A stretch of DNA of 64,000 bases from Adlercreutzia shanghongiae (GCF_035830635.1 NZ_JAYMFI010000003.1:320922-384921), one strand, 5' to 3'. Positions 8,816 to 17,074 are shown, numbered from the stretch's first letter. The notes: generated from the letters alone by a model not told the origin. Numbers and translations are program-made.

Positions 8816-9663
8816 CGTTTGCGGGAGGTGCATCTGACTGGTCGAGCGACTGCGCCCTCAGCTTCAACCGCATTCTCAGCTACGCCGTGCTCTCTGCTGC
8901 ACCACGCTTTCAGCGCATCTCGCAGAAAGCGCGTTGCGCCTTCGCCAGCGCGCTCGTCGTAGTAGGCCGTGAAGCGCGGGTCGGCAACATAGGCCTCCGC
9001 AAGGGCCGCATGGGCCTCGCGAGAATACGTTCCCTCGCCCCAGTGCAGCTGCAGCCAGCGCGCGTGCATGGCGCAGAGTTCCTGGGCGGCGTTCCCTTCC
9101 GGATCGCCTTCGGCCATGGCGTTCTCCAGGGCGTCGATAATCGCTCCCTCGAGCGCCTCCTTGTCGACCCATTCTTCTTCGGTCAGCGAGGCGACGCGGG
9201 CGTTGGCCGCGTCTACGGCCGCATCGCCGTAGGTCGCGCGCGCTTCGGCCCCGAAGCGCTTCTCGTTTTCGGAGATGTGAGCCGCTTTCATTCCTTCGAA
9301 CCGTTCCTTATCGGTCATCGTGCATCTTCCTTCCAGTGAGGCGATGGTCTTCTCCACCGTCTCTACGAGTTTGTCGAGTTCCTGTTGCTGTGCGCGCAGC
9401 GTGGCAAGGTGGCGTTCAAGGGCGGCGCGGTAGTCGAAGGCGTTCTTCTCAAGCGCGCTGCGAATGTCCGCCAGCGTAAGGCCGCACGAGCGAAGCAGGA
9501 GAATCTGCTGGAGGCGCACGACATCGTCGTGACCGTAGAGCCGATAACCGTTGGTCGCGCGCTCGGGCTGCAGCAGCCCCGTATCTTCGAAATGATGAAG
9601 TGCGCGGACAGTCACCCCGGCTAAACGGGCAAGCTCGCCGACGGTATAGGTGCGGCTTTTCAA
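8803..9663 (-). CDS. MerR-family regulator with TipAS-like drug-binding domain
   Basis: A 286-residue protein. Residues about 3-70 form a MerR winged helix (YTVGELARLAGVTVRALHHFEDTGLLQPERATNGYRLY in two halves), then a coiled coil to about 110, then a TipAS-like antibiotic-recognition domain. The start is taken as TTG at 9663: AGGA lies just upstream and homology begins there, while the longer frame has no similarity. The promoter at 9760-9790 has the stretched 19-bp spacer with a central palindrome typical of MerR-activated promoters, so the gene is probably autoregulated. The last codons overlap the permease gene end to end. Confidence 0.85.
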   Translation of the reverse strand: MKSRTYTVGELARLAGVTVRALHHFEDTGLLQPERATNGYRLYGHDDVVRLQQILLLRSCGLTLADIRSALEKNAFDYRAALERHLATLRAQQQELDKLVETVEKTIASLEGRCTMTDKERFEGMKAAHISENEKRFGAEARATYGDAAVDAANARVASLTEEEWVDKEALEGAIIDALENAMAEGDPEGNAAQELCAMHARWLQLHWGEGTYSREAHAALAEAYVADPRFTAYYDERAGEGATRFLRDALKAWCSREHGVAENAVEAEGAVARPVRCTSRKRYPN

Positions 9664-9759
9664 AGATGTGGTCCTCTCTGTCTTTCGAATTGCTCCGAAG
9701 TTCGTCTTCGCGTGCGTCCGAGCGTGGGCGCATCCGGCCGTTCGCTCTTGCCGCAAAGC

Positions 9760-9790
9760 AGTGTAAAGCCTCACGAAGCGTGAGGGTCAA
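9760..9790 (-). promoter_or_regulatory. MerR-type promoter with 19-bp spacer and operator palindrome
   Basis: On the minus strand, TTGACC (9790-9785) and TACACT (9765-9760) are separated by 19 bp. A palindrome, CCTCACG-N3-CGTGAGG (9769-9785), fills the spacer. This is the classic arrangement for MerR-family activation and points to autoregulation of the TipAS-like MerR gene. Confidence 0.75.
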
Positions 9791-9850
9791 GAGGCTGTGT
9801 TTCCGTGCGAGCCTATAATAGTCGCGAGAGCAACGGAAAGGGGAGCAAGC

Positions 9851-9910
9851 GCCGCTATCGACGAATAGCGGCATAATTGGGCGCAGGCCCGCGCGAGGAG
9901 ATGCGGGGCC
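9851..9910 (-). terminator. two consecutive hairpins after the threonine-aldolase-like gene
   Basis: One stem is GCCGCTAT/ATAGCGGC (9851-9872) with a 6-nt loop. A second stem pairs GGCCC with GGGCC (9886-9910). They follow the stop at 9939 on the minus strand. There is no long T-run, so termination is only likely. Confidence 0.5.
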
Positions 9911-9938
9911 TTTCAAGAAGGCGTTGTCGGTGGGGTTG

Positions 9939-10976
9939 CTAGCTGATTGCCTCTAGGGCGGTTTTGAGAGCGGCGATGTCCTCGGGGGTGGTTGACCAGC
10001 TGGTGACGAAGCGGATGACGGTGCGGGTATCGTCGAAGCGCTCCCAGAAGCTGAAGCGAACATGCTCGGAAAGGGCGGCCATCTGGGCATTTTCCATCAC
10101 AATATACTGCTGGTTGGTGGGAGAGTCGCGCCAGAACGTGCAGCCGGCAGCAGCCAACACGCTCTTGAGGTCTTCGGCGCGCTCAAGGGCATTGCGGGCG
10201 ATTGATTCGTACCGTTCGTCGGTGAACAGCGTATCGAACTGGATGCCGAGCAGGCGGCCTTTGGCCATAAGGGCGCCGTGCTGCTTCACATGGGTGAGGA
10301 AGTGCTTCGGCATGTTCCCGCGTGGGAACACCACGGCCTCGCCGCACAGGGCGCCGCATTTCGTGCCGCCGATGTAGAAGACATCGGCCAGGCGCGCGAT
10401 ATCGGGTAGCGTAACATCGGCAGCGGGGGCGGCTAGCCCGTAGCCAAGGCGAGCGCCATCCAGGTAAAGCGGCATGTCGAAGCGGTGGCAGACGGCAGAC
10501 AGCGCCTCCAGCTCGGCAAGCGAGTACAACGTACCCAGCTCCGTCGGATGGGCGATGAACGCCGTCCCGGGAAACACCATGTGATCGTGAGTGTCGTCGG
10601 CGTAGAAGGTTTCCAGGCAGGCTTCCAGCTCGGCGGCATCCAGTTTGCCATCGTGCTCGGGCAAGGTGATTACCTTGTGCCCTGTGGCTTCGATGGCGCC
10701 CGCTTCGTGCACGGCAATGTGCCCGGTCTCAGCGGCAACCACGCCCTCGTGCCCAGCGAGCAGCGCCGAAAGCACCACCGCGTTGGTCTGCGTTCCGCCC
10801 GCGAGGAAGAATACGTCAGCCTCGGGAGCCTCGCAGGCTTCGCGAATGCGTTCGGCGGCGCTGGCGCAGAAGCGGTCGGTGCCGTAGCCCGGCGCGGGCT
10901 CGAGGTTCGTCGCGGCCAGCGCCTCCAAAATGAGCGGATGGGCGCCCGTCGAGTAATCGTTTTCGAAGGAAACCAT
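9939..10976 (-). CDS. threonine aldolase-like PLP enzyme (beta-eliminating lyase family)
   Basis: A 345-residue protein of the low-specificity threonine aldolase (fold type I) group. The expected PLP residues are visible: Lys206 in YIGGTKCGAL for the Schiff base, Asp173 in LDGARL, and His86 in TGHIAVHE for ring stacking. Members cleave L-threonine or L-allo-threonine to glycine and acetaldehyde; related enzymes act on other beta-hydroxy amino acids, so the substrate is not certain. The ATG at 10976 begins the homologous region and has AGGCAGG upstream. It is followed on the same strand by the MerR gene but separated by hairpins. Confidence 0.88.
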   Translation of the reverse strand: MVSFENDYSTGAHPLILEALAATNLEPAPGYGTDRFCASAAERIREACEAPEADVFFLAGGTQTNAVVLSALLAGHEGVVAAETGHIAVHEAGAIEATGHKVITLPEHDGKLDAAELEACLETFYADDTHDHMVFPGTAFIAHPTELGTLYSLAELEALSAVCHRFDMPLYLDGARLGYGLAAPAADVTLPDIARLADVFYIGGTKCGALCGEAVVFPRGNMPKHFLTHVKQHGALMAKGRLLGIQFDTLFTDERYESIARNALERAEDLKSVLAAAGCTFWRDSPTNQQYIVMENAQMAALSEHVRFSFWERFDDTRTVIRFVTSWSTTPEDIAALKTALEAIS

Positions 10977-11041
10977 GAAAGCCTGCCTTGTCGGTACGAG
11001 GGTTCTAGGAAAGCAAGTAAGGTGTAACGCAAAGCGTGCGG

Positions 11042-11410
11042 CTACTCTGCTACGCCAAGGGCTTCGGCCCAGATGGGGGCGCGAAAGCCAGGGATGACAG
11101 TCGTGGCGGTGACGAGCAGGGGGCGCTTCACCAGCATGCCGTTGGTGGCGAGCAGGGCGTGCTGCTCGTCGTCGGACATTTCGGGTAAGCGCTTCGACAG
11201 CTCCATCTCGCGGTAGAGCATGCCGCTCGTGTTGAAGAAGCGCCTCAGGGGCAGCCCGCTGCGCTTGTGCCAGGTGCGCAGCTCGTTGGCTGTGGGGTTG
11301 TCGGTCACGATGTCGCGGTCGTCGTAGGCAATGCCGTGCTCGTCCAGCCACGCTTTCGCCTTCTGGCACGTCGAGCACTTCGGGTGTTCCACAAACAGCA
11401 CGTCAGCCAC
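11042..11410 (-). CDS. ArsC/Spx/MgsR-family thioredoxin-fold protein
   Basis: A 122-residue protein with the ArsC/Spx family layout: an N-terminal CSTCQKAKAWL (CxxC) redox motif, the RDI segment after it, and TNGMLVKRPLL near the C-terminus. Family members are arsenate reductases, Spx regulators or uncharacterised thiol reductases; a CxxC rather than a single cysteine argues for redox activity. The GTG at 11410 was chosen because AAGGAGG lies 5 nt upstream, giving the usual family length; an ATG at 11437 is the alternative. It lies 65 bp upstream of the threonine-aldolase-like gene and could be cotranscribed with it. Confidence 0.85.
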   Translation of the reverse strand: MADVLFVEHPKCSTCQKAKAWLDEHGIAYDDRDIVTDNPTANELRTWHKRSGLPLRRFFNTSGMLYREMELSKRLPEMSDDEQHALLATNGMLVKRPLLVTATTVIPGFRAPIWAEALGVAE

Positions 11411-11676
11411 AGATGCCTCCTTGATCGTTTCTGCCATGGTAGCAGAAGCGGGGCCGGCGGGAAGAACCGGAAGGACCCGCCGACCACGGTGGGCTTGCGA
11501 TGGCACGCGGCGTCGGCCTCGTCCGGCGCCGCTTCGAAAAGCAATGCGAACAGGCTTGCCGAGTCGGAATTGCGCATCGAGGCGTGAGCGTTTGGCGGCG
11601 AGAACGAGCGGACAGGCTAGCATTGTAGGGGCTGAGCCGAGGCTGCGGACCGATGCAGGTTTGCGCGCAATGCAAA

Positions 11677-11708
11677 AGCGGCGCGAGCTTGTTTGCCCGT
11701 GCCGCTTG
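11677..11708 (-). terminator. candidate terminator after the ferritin-like gene
   Basis: A 7-bp stem, AAGCGGC/GCCGCTT, with an 18-nt loop lies 25 bp past the stop at 11734 and is followed on the minus strand by TTTGC. The loop is long, so confidence is modest. Confidence 0.45.
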
Positions 11709-11733
11709 TCTACTTGTTTAGAGGGGTGTGTCG

Positions 11734-12027
11734 CTACTTGCCCAGCATGGCGCGCACTTCGTCGCGACCTTCGTCGTGGAGGCCCTTCTCGTCGGGCGCC
11801 AGGCGCTCGAGCAGCTCGAGCAGCTCGCCCATGTGCTCGCGCTCTTCGTCGCGGATGTCGGCCAGCACCTTCTTGGCGTCCTCGTTGTCGGTCGCCTGAA
11901 CGTGGGCGTCGTACTCGTGGATGGCCTCGAGCTCGCCGATGATATCCTGGCGGATAGCGTTGATGAGCTCCTGGTCGGTCAGCTTGCGGGGTACTTCCAT
12001 AACAAACGGATCGGAAATAGTGGCCAT
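11734..12027 (-). CDS. small ferritin-like protein resembling encapsulated ferritin (EncFtn)
   Basis: A 97-residue, two-helix protein. The residues Glu32, Glu61/Glu62 and His65 (GELEAIHEYD and RDEEREHM) fall at the positions used by encapsulated ferritins to build an iron site at a dimer interface, and Tyr39 follows the first helix motif. EncFtn proteins oxidise and store iron inside encapsulin shells. Here no encapsulin gene is adjacent and the C-terminus (DEVRAMLGK) lacks the usual shell-targeting tail, so it may work alone. The ATG at 12027 has AAAGGAG upstream. A general rubrerythrin-like ferritin is the alternative label. Confidence 0.75.
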   Translation of the reverse strand: MATISDPFVMEVPRKLTDQELINAIRQDIIGELEAIHEYDAHVQATDNEDAKKVLADIRDEEREHMGELLELLERLAPDEKGLHDEGRDEVRAMLGK

Positions 12028-12632
12028 GACGGCTCCTTTCTCGCAGGGGTAGAGAAGGCGCCGCACCGCCTTGGCCGTGTCTGCGCCCGACAACTATCCT
12101 AGGCCCTCGGACGCGTCGCGGCTCGCCCGCTGCCTCCGTTGCCACCGACCTGTGGCCGCCGCGAAAAGAAACGTAAGAATCGCGGCGGGTTTCGCTGGCG
12201 AGCAGTCCAAATCGGCGTTATTTGGCATCGAGTCGAGAAATTCGGGCAAAAACCGGCGATATGGACACGGCCGCTCGCAGTTCTGAAAATCCGCGAGGCT
12301 TTGACCCGGTGTTTCTTCGGCGGAACATTCCGAAAACTGCCCAAGACCAGCTTCGCAGTGTCCATATCGCCGTTATTTGGCCGATTTGCCGAAAGCTCGA
12401 GAAGCGTCGACGTCGAGCGGCCGCTGGTGTTGGCGTTGGCGTTGGTGCTGGCGCGCAAACGGAGGGCTGGAGTGCTCCGCAGGCTGATAGCTGGTTTGCG
12501 GAAGCAGCCGCTTTGCCGCCGGAATCCGTCGCAGGCGTTACAATTGGGGTGTCGCTTATATGAGAAGGCGGAGAAGTCCCTTCGGAGTGAGCGACTGTTT
12601 GCACCTTGGGCGATGCTAGACAAGGGAGGGGC
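12028..12632. other. 605-bp gene-free region with inverted and direct repeats
   Basis: No convincing gene is present. It contains a perfect 15-bp inverted repeat (CGGCGATATGGACAC at 12254-12268, and its complement at 12358-12372) enclosing 89 nt, flanked by near-identical direct copies of CGNCGTTATTTGGC (12213-12226 and 12368-12381). A short GTTGGC tandem run lies at about 12424-12451. The upstream part should carry the promoter of the ferritin-like gene, and the right end the ogt ribosome binding site. Confidence 0.6.
12254..12372. repeat. 15-bp perfect inverted repeat enclosing an imperfectly paired core
   Basis: The outer arms are perfect (15/15). Inside them GCAGTT-rich segments can pair imperfectly, and outside them the flanks share TCGAG and TTCGG(G)CAAA in inverted orientation. 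The shape is like a small non-autonomous element or a structured RNA, but no gene or target duplication is visible. Confidence 0.5.
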
Positions 12633-13166
12633 ATGTATTACTACAGTGAATATGAGTCGCCGGTGGGCGTGCTCACGGTTGCGAGCGACGGGGCGGCGGT
12701 TTGCGGCCTTTGGCTCGAGGGGCAGAAGTACCACGGGGCCACAGTGCCCGAAGCTTTGGTGCGCGATGATTCAGCGGCGGGCTTTAGCGAGCTTCGCGCG
12801 TGGCTTGACGGCTACTTTGCGGGAAATCGACCCGCGATAGAAGACGTGCCCCTCGCTCCTAGAGGAAGCGACTTTCAGCAGGCGGTGTGGCGAAAGCTCA
12901 TCGATATTCCCTATGGTGAGCTGGCAACCTATGGCTCAATCGCACAGGCGCTCAAGGAGGAGCGCGGCAAGGCGTCGGCCCTTGCGGTGGGAGGAGCCGT
13001 GGGGCACAATCCCCTTTCGATTATCATTCCGTGCCACCGCGTGGTTGGCGCCGACGGCAGCCTTACGGGCTACGCGGGCGGCTTGGCGCGCAAGATGTGG
13101 CTGTTCGAGCACGAAGGGGTTGATGCGGGCGGTCTTTACCTTCCCAGGCGCGGAACGGCGCTTTGA
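12633..13166 (+). CDS. ogt: methylated-DNA-[protein]-cysteine S-methyltransferase
   Basis: A 177-residue O6-alkylguanine-DNA alkyltransferase. The suicide acceptor cysteine is Cys134 in the invariant IPCHRVVGADG motif, and the DNA-binding helix segment (FQQAVWRKLIDIPYGELATYGSIA) precedes it. It removes alkyl groups from O6-guanine by direct transfer to the cysteine. The ATG at 12633 begins the homologous region and has AAGGGAGGGG upstream. It is a single gene facing the HsmA-like gene, with a stable hairpin in between. Confidence 0.95.
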   Translation: MYYYSEYESPVGVLTVASDGAAVCGLWLEGQKYHGATVPEALVRDDSAAGFSELRAWLDGYFAGNRPAIEDVPLAPRGSDFQQAVWRKLIDIPYGELATYGSIAQALKEERGKASALAVGGAVGHNPLSIIIPCHRVVGADGSLTGYAGGLARKMWLFEHEGVDAGGLYLPRRGTAL

Positions 13167-13327
13167 GGCATCGTTGCCGAACCCTTTTCGGCCTGCGAGT
13201 GCAGAAAGCGCTCGACGATTAGATGGGGGCGTTGCCGTTCCCGTATCATGGCGCGGCGCAGACTGCGGAGCTGAGGGTGATACCGGGCATATTCGCGGCG
13301 GCTTGCCTCTTTTGTCGTTGATGCTGG

Positions 13328-13367
13328 GCGCCCATCCTATTGCGCAGGCGAATTGCGGGATGGGCGC
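13328..13367. terminator. hairpin between convergent ogt and hsmA-like genes
   Basis: Perfect 10-bp arms GCGCCCATCC/GGATGGGCGC lie between two convergent stop codons and end 12 bp before the second. There is no T-run, but the position fits a shared terminator. Confidence 0.5.
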
Positions 13368-13379
13368 TCGCATTGCCAA

Positions 13380-13901
13380 CTAGCGAGATGCTGCGGGACC
13401 GTGGCCGCGGCCCGACGGGCGGGGTTTGTCGTCGTTACGATCGCGGGCGAACAGGTAGGCGGCCAAAAGGCCCACCACCACGATGGCCGTGCCGATGGCG
13501 CAGACGGCCTTCAGGTGAATGGCTGGAATGCCCACGAGCATGCCGATGATGTAGGGCACGAGCCACAGCAGCCACACCACGGTGCTGAAAGTGTGGAAGC
13601 GGCGACGCGCCTGCTGGCTGCCGCGCAGATAGGTGACGGTGGCCCACAACGCGTGCACGATCATGAGCACGATGGCAAGCGTGCCGGTGAGGCCGTGGAT
13701 GCCGAAGCCGGTGGCGTTCGACTGGCTGGCGATGTTGCTCATGATAAGGGTGCCCGTGGTGTCGCAGGCAAGACCCGCCCAGAACAGCAGGACGTACTTA
13801 AGGTTAAGCGATCCGTGGCGACGCTCGCCGAACACGCCCCACGTGTAGAAGAGGAGCGCCAGCGAAATGGCCACGGTGGATACGATGAGTTCGACGGACA
13901 T
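13380..13901 (-). CDS. HsmA-family (TIGR03987-like) membrane protein
   Basis: A 173-residue protein with four to five hydrophobic segments and the conserved run LKYVLLFWAGLACDTTGT, followed by HGLTGTLAIVLMIVHALWA. This matches the HsmA/TIGR03987 family of small bacterial membrane proteins of unknown function. The ATG has AAAGGAA upstream. The gene is divergent from a TetR regulator, and three copies of an inverted motif lie between them, so it is likely the target of that regulator. Confidence 0.8.
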   Translation of the reverse strand: MSVELIVSTVAISLALLFYTWGVFGERRHGSLNLKYVLLFWAGLACDTTGTLIMSNIASQSNATGFGIHGLTGTLAIVLMIVHALWATVTYLRGSQQARRRFHTFSTVVWLLWLVPYIIGMLVGIPAIHLKAVCAIGTAIVVVGLLAAYLFARDRNDDKPRPSGRGHGPAASR

Positions 13902-13945
13902 GAGGTTCCTTTCTCAGATAAGGCGCGTACGCCGGCTTGCTAAAG

Positions 13946-14075
13946 TGAACAGTGTTCATTAATGAACGATGTTCAGAATAGAGGGCGCTGATGGCAGGGG
14001 CAAGGGCGATTGTGCGGATTCGCAAGGTTTTCACAGGTTTGTCACGCTGCGGACATTCATAATGAGCATTGTTCA
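13946..14075. promoter_or_regulatory. three TetR-type operator motifs between hsmA-like and tetR genes
   Basis: TGAACAGTGTTCA (13946-13958) and TGAACGATGTTCA (13963-13975) are dyads whose centres are 17 bp apart. A third related copy, TGAGCATTGTTCA, lies at 14063-14075 just before the TetR start. The spacing and symmetry fit binding by the divergent TetR protein and repression of both genes. Confidence 0.75.
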
Positions 14076-14100
14076 TGTTGCGCGCCGGAAAGGACGGGCC

Positions 14101-14733
14101 ATGGGGAATCGCCCCGTTGTCAGCAAAGAGCAGATTTTGGACGCTGCCTACGAGATTGCCACGACGCAGGGTCTGGGCGCGCTGAGTATTCGCGCTGTGG
14201 CGGCAGCGTGCGGAGTGGCGGTGGGCACGGTGTACAACTCGTATCCCACGAAGTCTGAGCTGGTCAACGATGTGGTGGGACGGTTCTGGCAGCGAGCTTT
14301 GTCCGGCTGCATGGGCGTGGCGGGCGAGGCCGCGGAAGGCGAGGTAGCGGGGGATGTCGGCGATTTTGGGGCGCGCGACGCGGCAGCTTCCGGCTGCGAT
14401 GACTTCGTGGCGTTCTGCCGTCGGTTGTCTGGCGAGATGAGCCGGGCTCTGGAAGAGTTTCGTGCCGACTTCCTTGATGGGCTCACCGCGCTGGGCTCGT
14501 ACGATTTGGCCGTGGCGCGTCGCCGCGAAGCGGCGAGTTTCGCTCATGTGCGCCGCGGACTGCAGGTGGCTCTTGAGCGTGATTCGGCTGTTTGCCGCGA
14601 GAAGCTGGTGGGTGCGCTGACGCCCGATCGTGTGTGCGATTTGGTGTGGGAGACCATGGTGGACGCTGCCCGCCATAAAAAGCCTCTCGATGAGACGCTG
14701 TTCTCCCTGTTGCGCGACGCGCTGTACGACTGA
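14101..14733 (+). CDS. TetR-family transcriptional regulator
   Basis: A 210-residue protein. The N-terminal helix-turn-helix is clear (SKEQILDAAYEIATTQG, then IRAVAAACGVAVGTVYNSYPTKSELV), followed by a helical ligand domain of unknown specificity with an acidic Gly/Ala-rich insertion near residues 70-95. The ATG at 14101 has AAAGGAC upstream. It is divergent from the HsmA-like membrane gene with shared operator motifs in between, so it probably represses that gene and itself until a ligand binds. Confidence 0.85.
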   Translation: MGNRPVVSKEQILDAAYEIATTQGLGALSIRAVAAACGVAVGTVYNSYPTKSELVNDVVGRFWQRALSGCMGVAGEAAEGEVAGDVGDFGARDAAASGCDDFVAFCRRLSGEMSRALEEFRADFLDGLTALGSYDLAVARRREAASFAHVRRGLQVALERDSAVCREKLVGALTPDRVCDLVWETMVDAARHKKPLDETLFSLLRDALYD

Positions 14734-14831
14734 GGCGTCGCATAGCCAGAGTGGCCACCCAGCGCGACCCAGCCGACGCTTCTTGTGGGGGTTCTCCTTG
14801 ATGCTCCATGGGCAACGGTGTGGGCTGCGCC

Positions 14832-15296
14832 CTATTGTCGGTCGAAGTAGTCGCGGTCGGTGAGGTAGTAGGTGCGGATGTAGCCGGCGGGGGACACCAC
14901 AACGAATTCCCCAGTGCGTTCCAGGAAGTAGAGGTCGTCGCCGTCTTCGGCTTGCAGCTTGTGCAGGGAAGCCGGGTCGGCGATGACGGCATTGGCGGCG
15001 GCGAGGTACTCCTCGGTGGTGGCGCACCCGGTTTCCCAGCCGTGCTTCTCGAAGTGCTGCTGCAACTTCTCGTCGGTGCGGAAGGTGAGGTGCGAGGTGG
15101 CTTCGGCGGCGGGCGTATTGCGGGACGACGCGCTCTCGGCTTCGTCGGGAGTAAAGCTGCAAGCTGGTAAGCACAGGAGCGCCGCTAACCCGAGAGCAAG
15201 AAGGGTTCGTGCTAAGCGGTTGGCCCCGCCCCCGTCGCCAAAGGCGAATTGCGGGCGGGGCCCTCGGAGTGCCGCGCTATGGCTCTGGGGATTCAT
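14832..15296 (-). CDS. predicted lipoprotein with a BECR-toxin-like C-terminal domain
   Basis: A 154-residue protein. A hydrophobic stretch ends in the lipobox LPAC (Cys46), so it should be a surface lipoprotein. The C-terminal part (LQQHFEKHGWETGCATTEEY, then AANAVI, then GEFVVVSPAGYIRTYY) has the layout of barnase/EndoU/colicin/RelE-like nuclease domains found at the ends of polymorphic toxins: an N-terminal HFxKHG motif and a final G-x-IRTYY strand. That link is recognised by eye only. The start is uncertain: ATG at 15296 lacks a good ribosome site, and a GC-rich inverted repeat covers the signal-peptide codons. Confidence 0.6.
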   Translation of the reverse strand: MNPQSHSAALRGPRPQFAFGDGGGANRLARTLLALGLAALLCLPACSFTPDEAESASSRNTPAAEATSHLTFRTDEKLQQHFEKHGWETGCATTEEYLAAANAVIADPASLHKLQAEDGDDLYFLERTGEFVVVSPAGYIRTYYLTDRDYFDRQ

Positions 15297-15423
15297 GGAA
15301 GGGGCGACCTTTCTGGTGCACGCTGCTCGTTGACCTCCAGATTATACTGCGGGTATGCGGGTCGACTTTCCGCCGTGCTACAATGTTTCCCACTGTTTCC
15401 GCCGGCGTTGAAGGAGGGTCTTC

Positions 15424-16350
15424 GTGATAGAAATCGCCGATCTTCGCGATTGCGCCCCCAGTGGCCTTTTCTACGGCGGCCGGGCGGGACAGAAAGAGGG
15501 AATTCTCATCAACGGGGAGCCTTGGATAGCCAAGTATCCGCGCACGACGCGCGATTTGGCGGGCAAGCATCTGCCGTCTTATACTTCGAGCCCCGTTTCC
15601 GAATACTTGGGCTCGCATATCTACGGGCTGTTGGGCGTCCCGGTTCATGAGACGATGCTCGGGTACCGCGCCGGCAAGATCGTGTGCGCGTGCCGCGACT
15701 TCACTTTCCCGAACGCGCGCCTCTTCGAGTTCAAGGAGATCAAGAACGCTCTTTCCGATGACAATGCGGGCTTCAGCTCGGCGCCATCGGATGGAGAGGT
15801 CATTCTTCTTGGCGATGTGCTCGCCGCCATTGAGACATCCGATGTCTTGAAGACGGTGCCGGGCGTGCGCGAGCGCTTTTGGGATATGTTCGTGGTGGAT
15901 GCCTTCATTAAGAACCCCGATCGCAACAACGGGAACTGGGGCGTTCTCATGACGGCGCCGATGGCTTACGAGCTCGCGCCCGTCTACGACATGGGCAGCT
16001 CGCTCTTCAGCAAGCGCAGTCCCAGCGTGGCGGCGCGTCGGCTGGGGGACGAGACGGCGGAAAACGAGGACGCTTTCGGGACGAACATTTCTTGCTATCG
16101 GCTCTCGGATGGCGAGGGCGGCAGCGCCGCGATTCATCCCTTCGAGTACATGGCGAAAACGGCCAATCCCGATTTGGCCGCCGCCATTGCGCGCTTCGCG
16201 GCGGCGGTGAATGTGGATGCCGTCGACGCGCTCATAGATAGCATGCCAGAGGAAGCCTATGGCATCGTTCTCCTGTCGGAGCCAATGCGCGCGGAGCACA
16301 AGCGTCTTCTGAGAAAGCGCCTCGAAGAGGGCATTCTGCCGCTGCTGTAG
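15424..16350 (+). CDS. HipA/CtkA-like kinase
   Basis: A 308-residue protein related to HipA-type Ser/Thr kinases and the secreted kinase CtkA. Visible elements are Lys37 in WIAKYPR (ATP), the catalytic-loop-like DAFIKNPDRNNGNWG with Asp166 and Asn171, and the metal-binding-like Asp189 in YDMGSSL. No HipB-like antitoxin is adjacent, so it may be a stand-alone kinase of this fold. The GTG start has GGAGGG 5 nt upstream. The target is unknown. Downstream, a HAD gene follows after 61 bp on the same strand. Confidence 0.78.
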   Translation: MIEIADLRDCAPSGLFYGGRAGQKEGILINGEPWIAKYPRTTRDLAGKHLPSYTSSPVSEYLGSHIYGLLGVPVHETMLGYRAGKIVCACRDFTFPNARLFEFKEIKNALSDDNAGFSSAPSDGEVILLGDVLAAIETSDVLKTVPGVRERFWDMFVVDAFIKNPDRNNGNWGVLMTAPMAYELAPVYDMGSSLFSKRSPSVAARRLGDETAENEDAFGTNISCYRLSDGEGGSAAIHPFEYMAKTANPDLAAAIARFAAAVNVDAVDALIDSMPEEAYGIVLLSEPMRAEHKRLLRKRLEEGILPLL

Positions 16351-16411
16351 GTAACACGTCCCAGCTGTTCTACAATGGCTACCGACTGATGGGCTTAACC
16401 GGAAGGCTCCT

Positions 16412-17074
16412 ATGAACGATATCCAGGGCGTGCTGTTCGATGCGGATGGCACGCTGATTGACACCTACGACATCATTCTCGCCTCTATGCGCTACACCAT
16501 CAACGACGTGCTGGGGCGCGATCTGCCCGATGAGGCGCTTATGGCGGGGGTGGGCACGCCCCTGTACGACCAGATGCTCGGCTTCGCGGAAGGCGACGAG
16601 GTTCTGGCCGAGCACCTGCTGGGCACGTACCGCGAGCACAACGTGGCCGTGCACGATGCCGGCGTGCGGGCCTTTCCCGACACGCGTGCGGCGTTGGAAC
16701 GGTTGCGGGCCGCCGGCATTCCCATGGGCGTCGTCACCTCGAAGCGTCACGCGCTCGCCCAGCGCGGGCTGGATATGAGCGGTATCGGCGACCTCTTCGA
16801 CGTGCTCATCGCGCCTGATGACTGGCCCGAGCACAAGCCGGCCCCCGGGCCCATCCTTCGTGCTTGCGAGCTTATGGGACTCGATGCGTCCCACTGCCTG
16901 TATGTGGGCGACAGTCCCTTCGACATGCAGGCCGGCAACGCCGCCGGCTGCGCCACGGTGGCCGCGCTCTGGGGCATGTTCTCGCGCGAGGCCCTTGCCG
17001 CCGAGAACCCCACGATGATGTGCGACTCGCTCGGCGAGATGGCGGAGCGCCTGGCATTTTGCGAGCGCGCCTAG
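16412..17074 (+). CDS. HAD-superfamily phosphatase (phosphoglycolate phosphatase/PpaX-like)
   Basis: A 220-residue HAD hydrolase. Motif I is FDADGTLID with the nucleophile Asp10 and Asp12, motif II is VVTSK, motif III covers KPAPGP, and motif IV is YVGDSPFD. The helical cap between motifs I and II places it in the PGP/PpaX subgroup acting on small phosphoesters such as phosphoglycolate or pyrophosphate. The ATG has GGAAGG upstream. It could be cotranscribed with the HipA-like gene. Confidence 0.9.
   Translation: MNDIQGVLFDADGTLIDTYDIILASMRYTINDVLGRDLPDEALMAGVGTPLYDQMLGFAEGDEVLAEHLLGTYREHNVAVHDAGVRAFPDTRAALERLRAAGIPMGVVTSKRHALAQRGLDMSGIGDLFDVLIAPDDWPEHKPAPGPILRACELMGLDASHCLYVGDSPFDMQAGNAAGCATVAALWGMFSREALAAENPTMMCDSLGEMAERLAFCERA

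Noticed and set aside
7391..8833. A 480-codon frame antisense to the amino-acid permease
   Set aside because: It mirrors the permease codons and has no domain or start signal. The permease on the plus strand is well supported.
15424..16350. HipA-type toxin-antitoxin pair
   Set aside because: The kinase-like gene has no HipB-like HTH partner on either side, so I call only a HipA/CtkA-like kinase.
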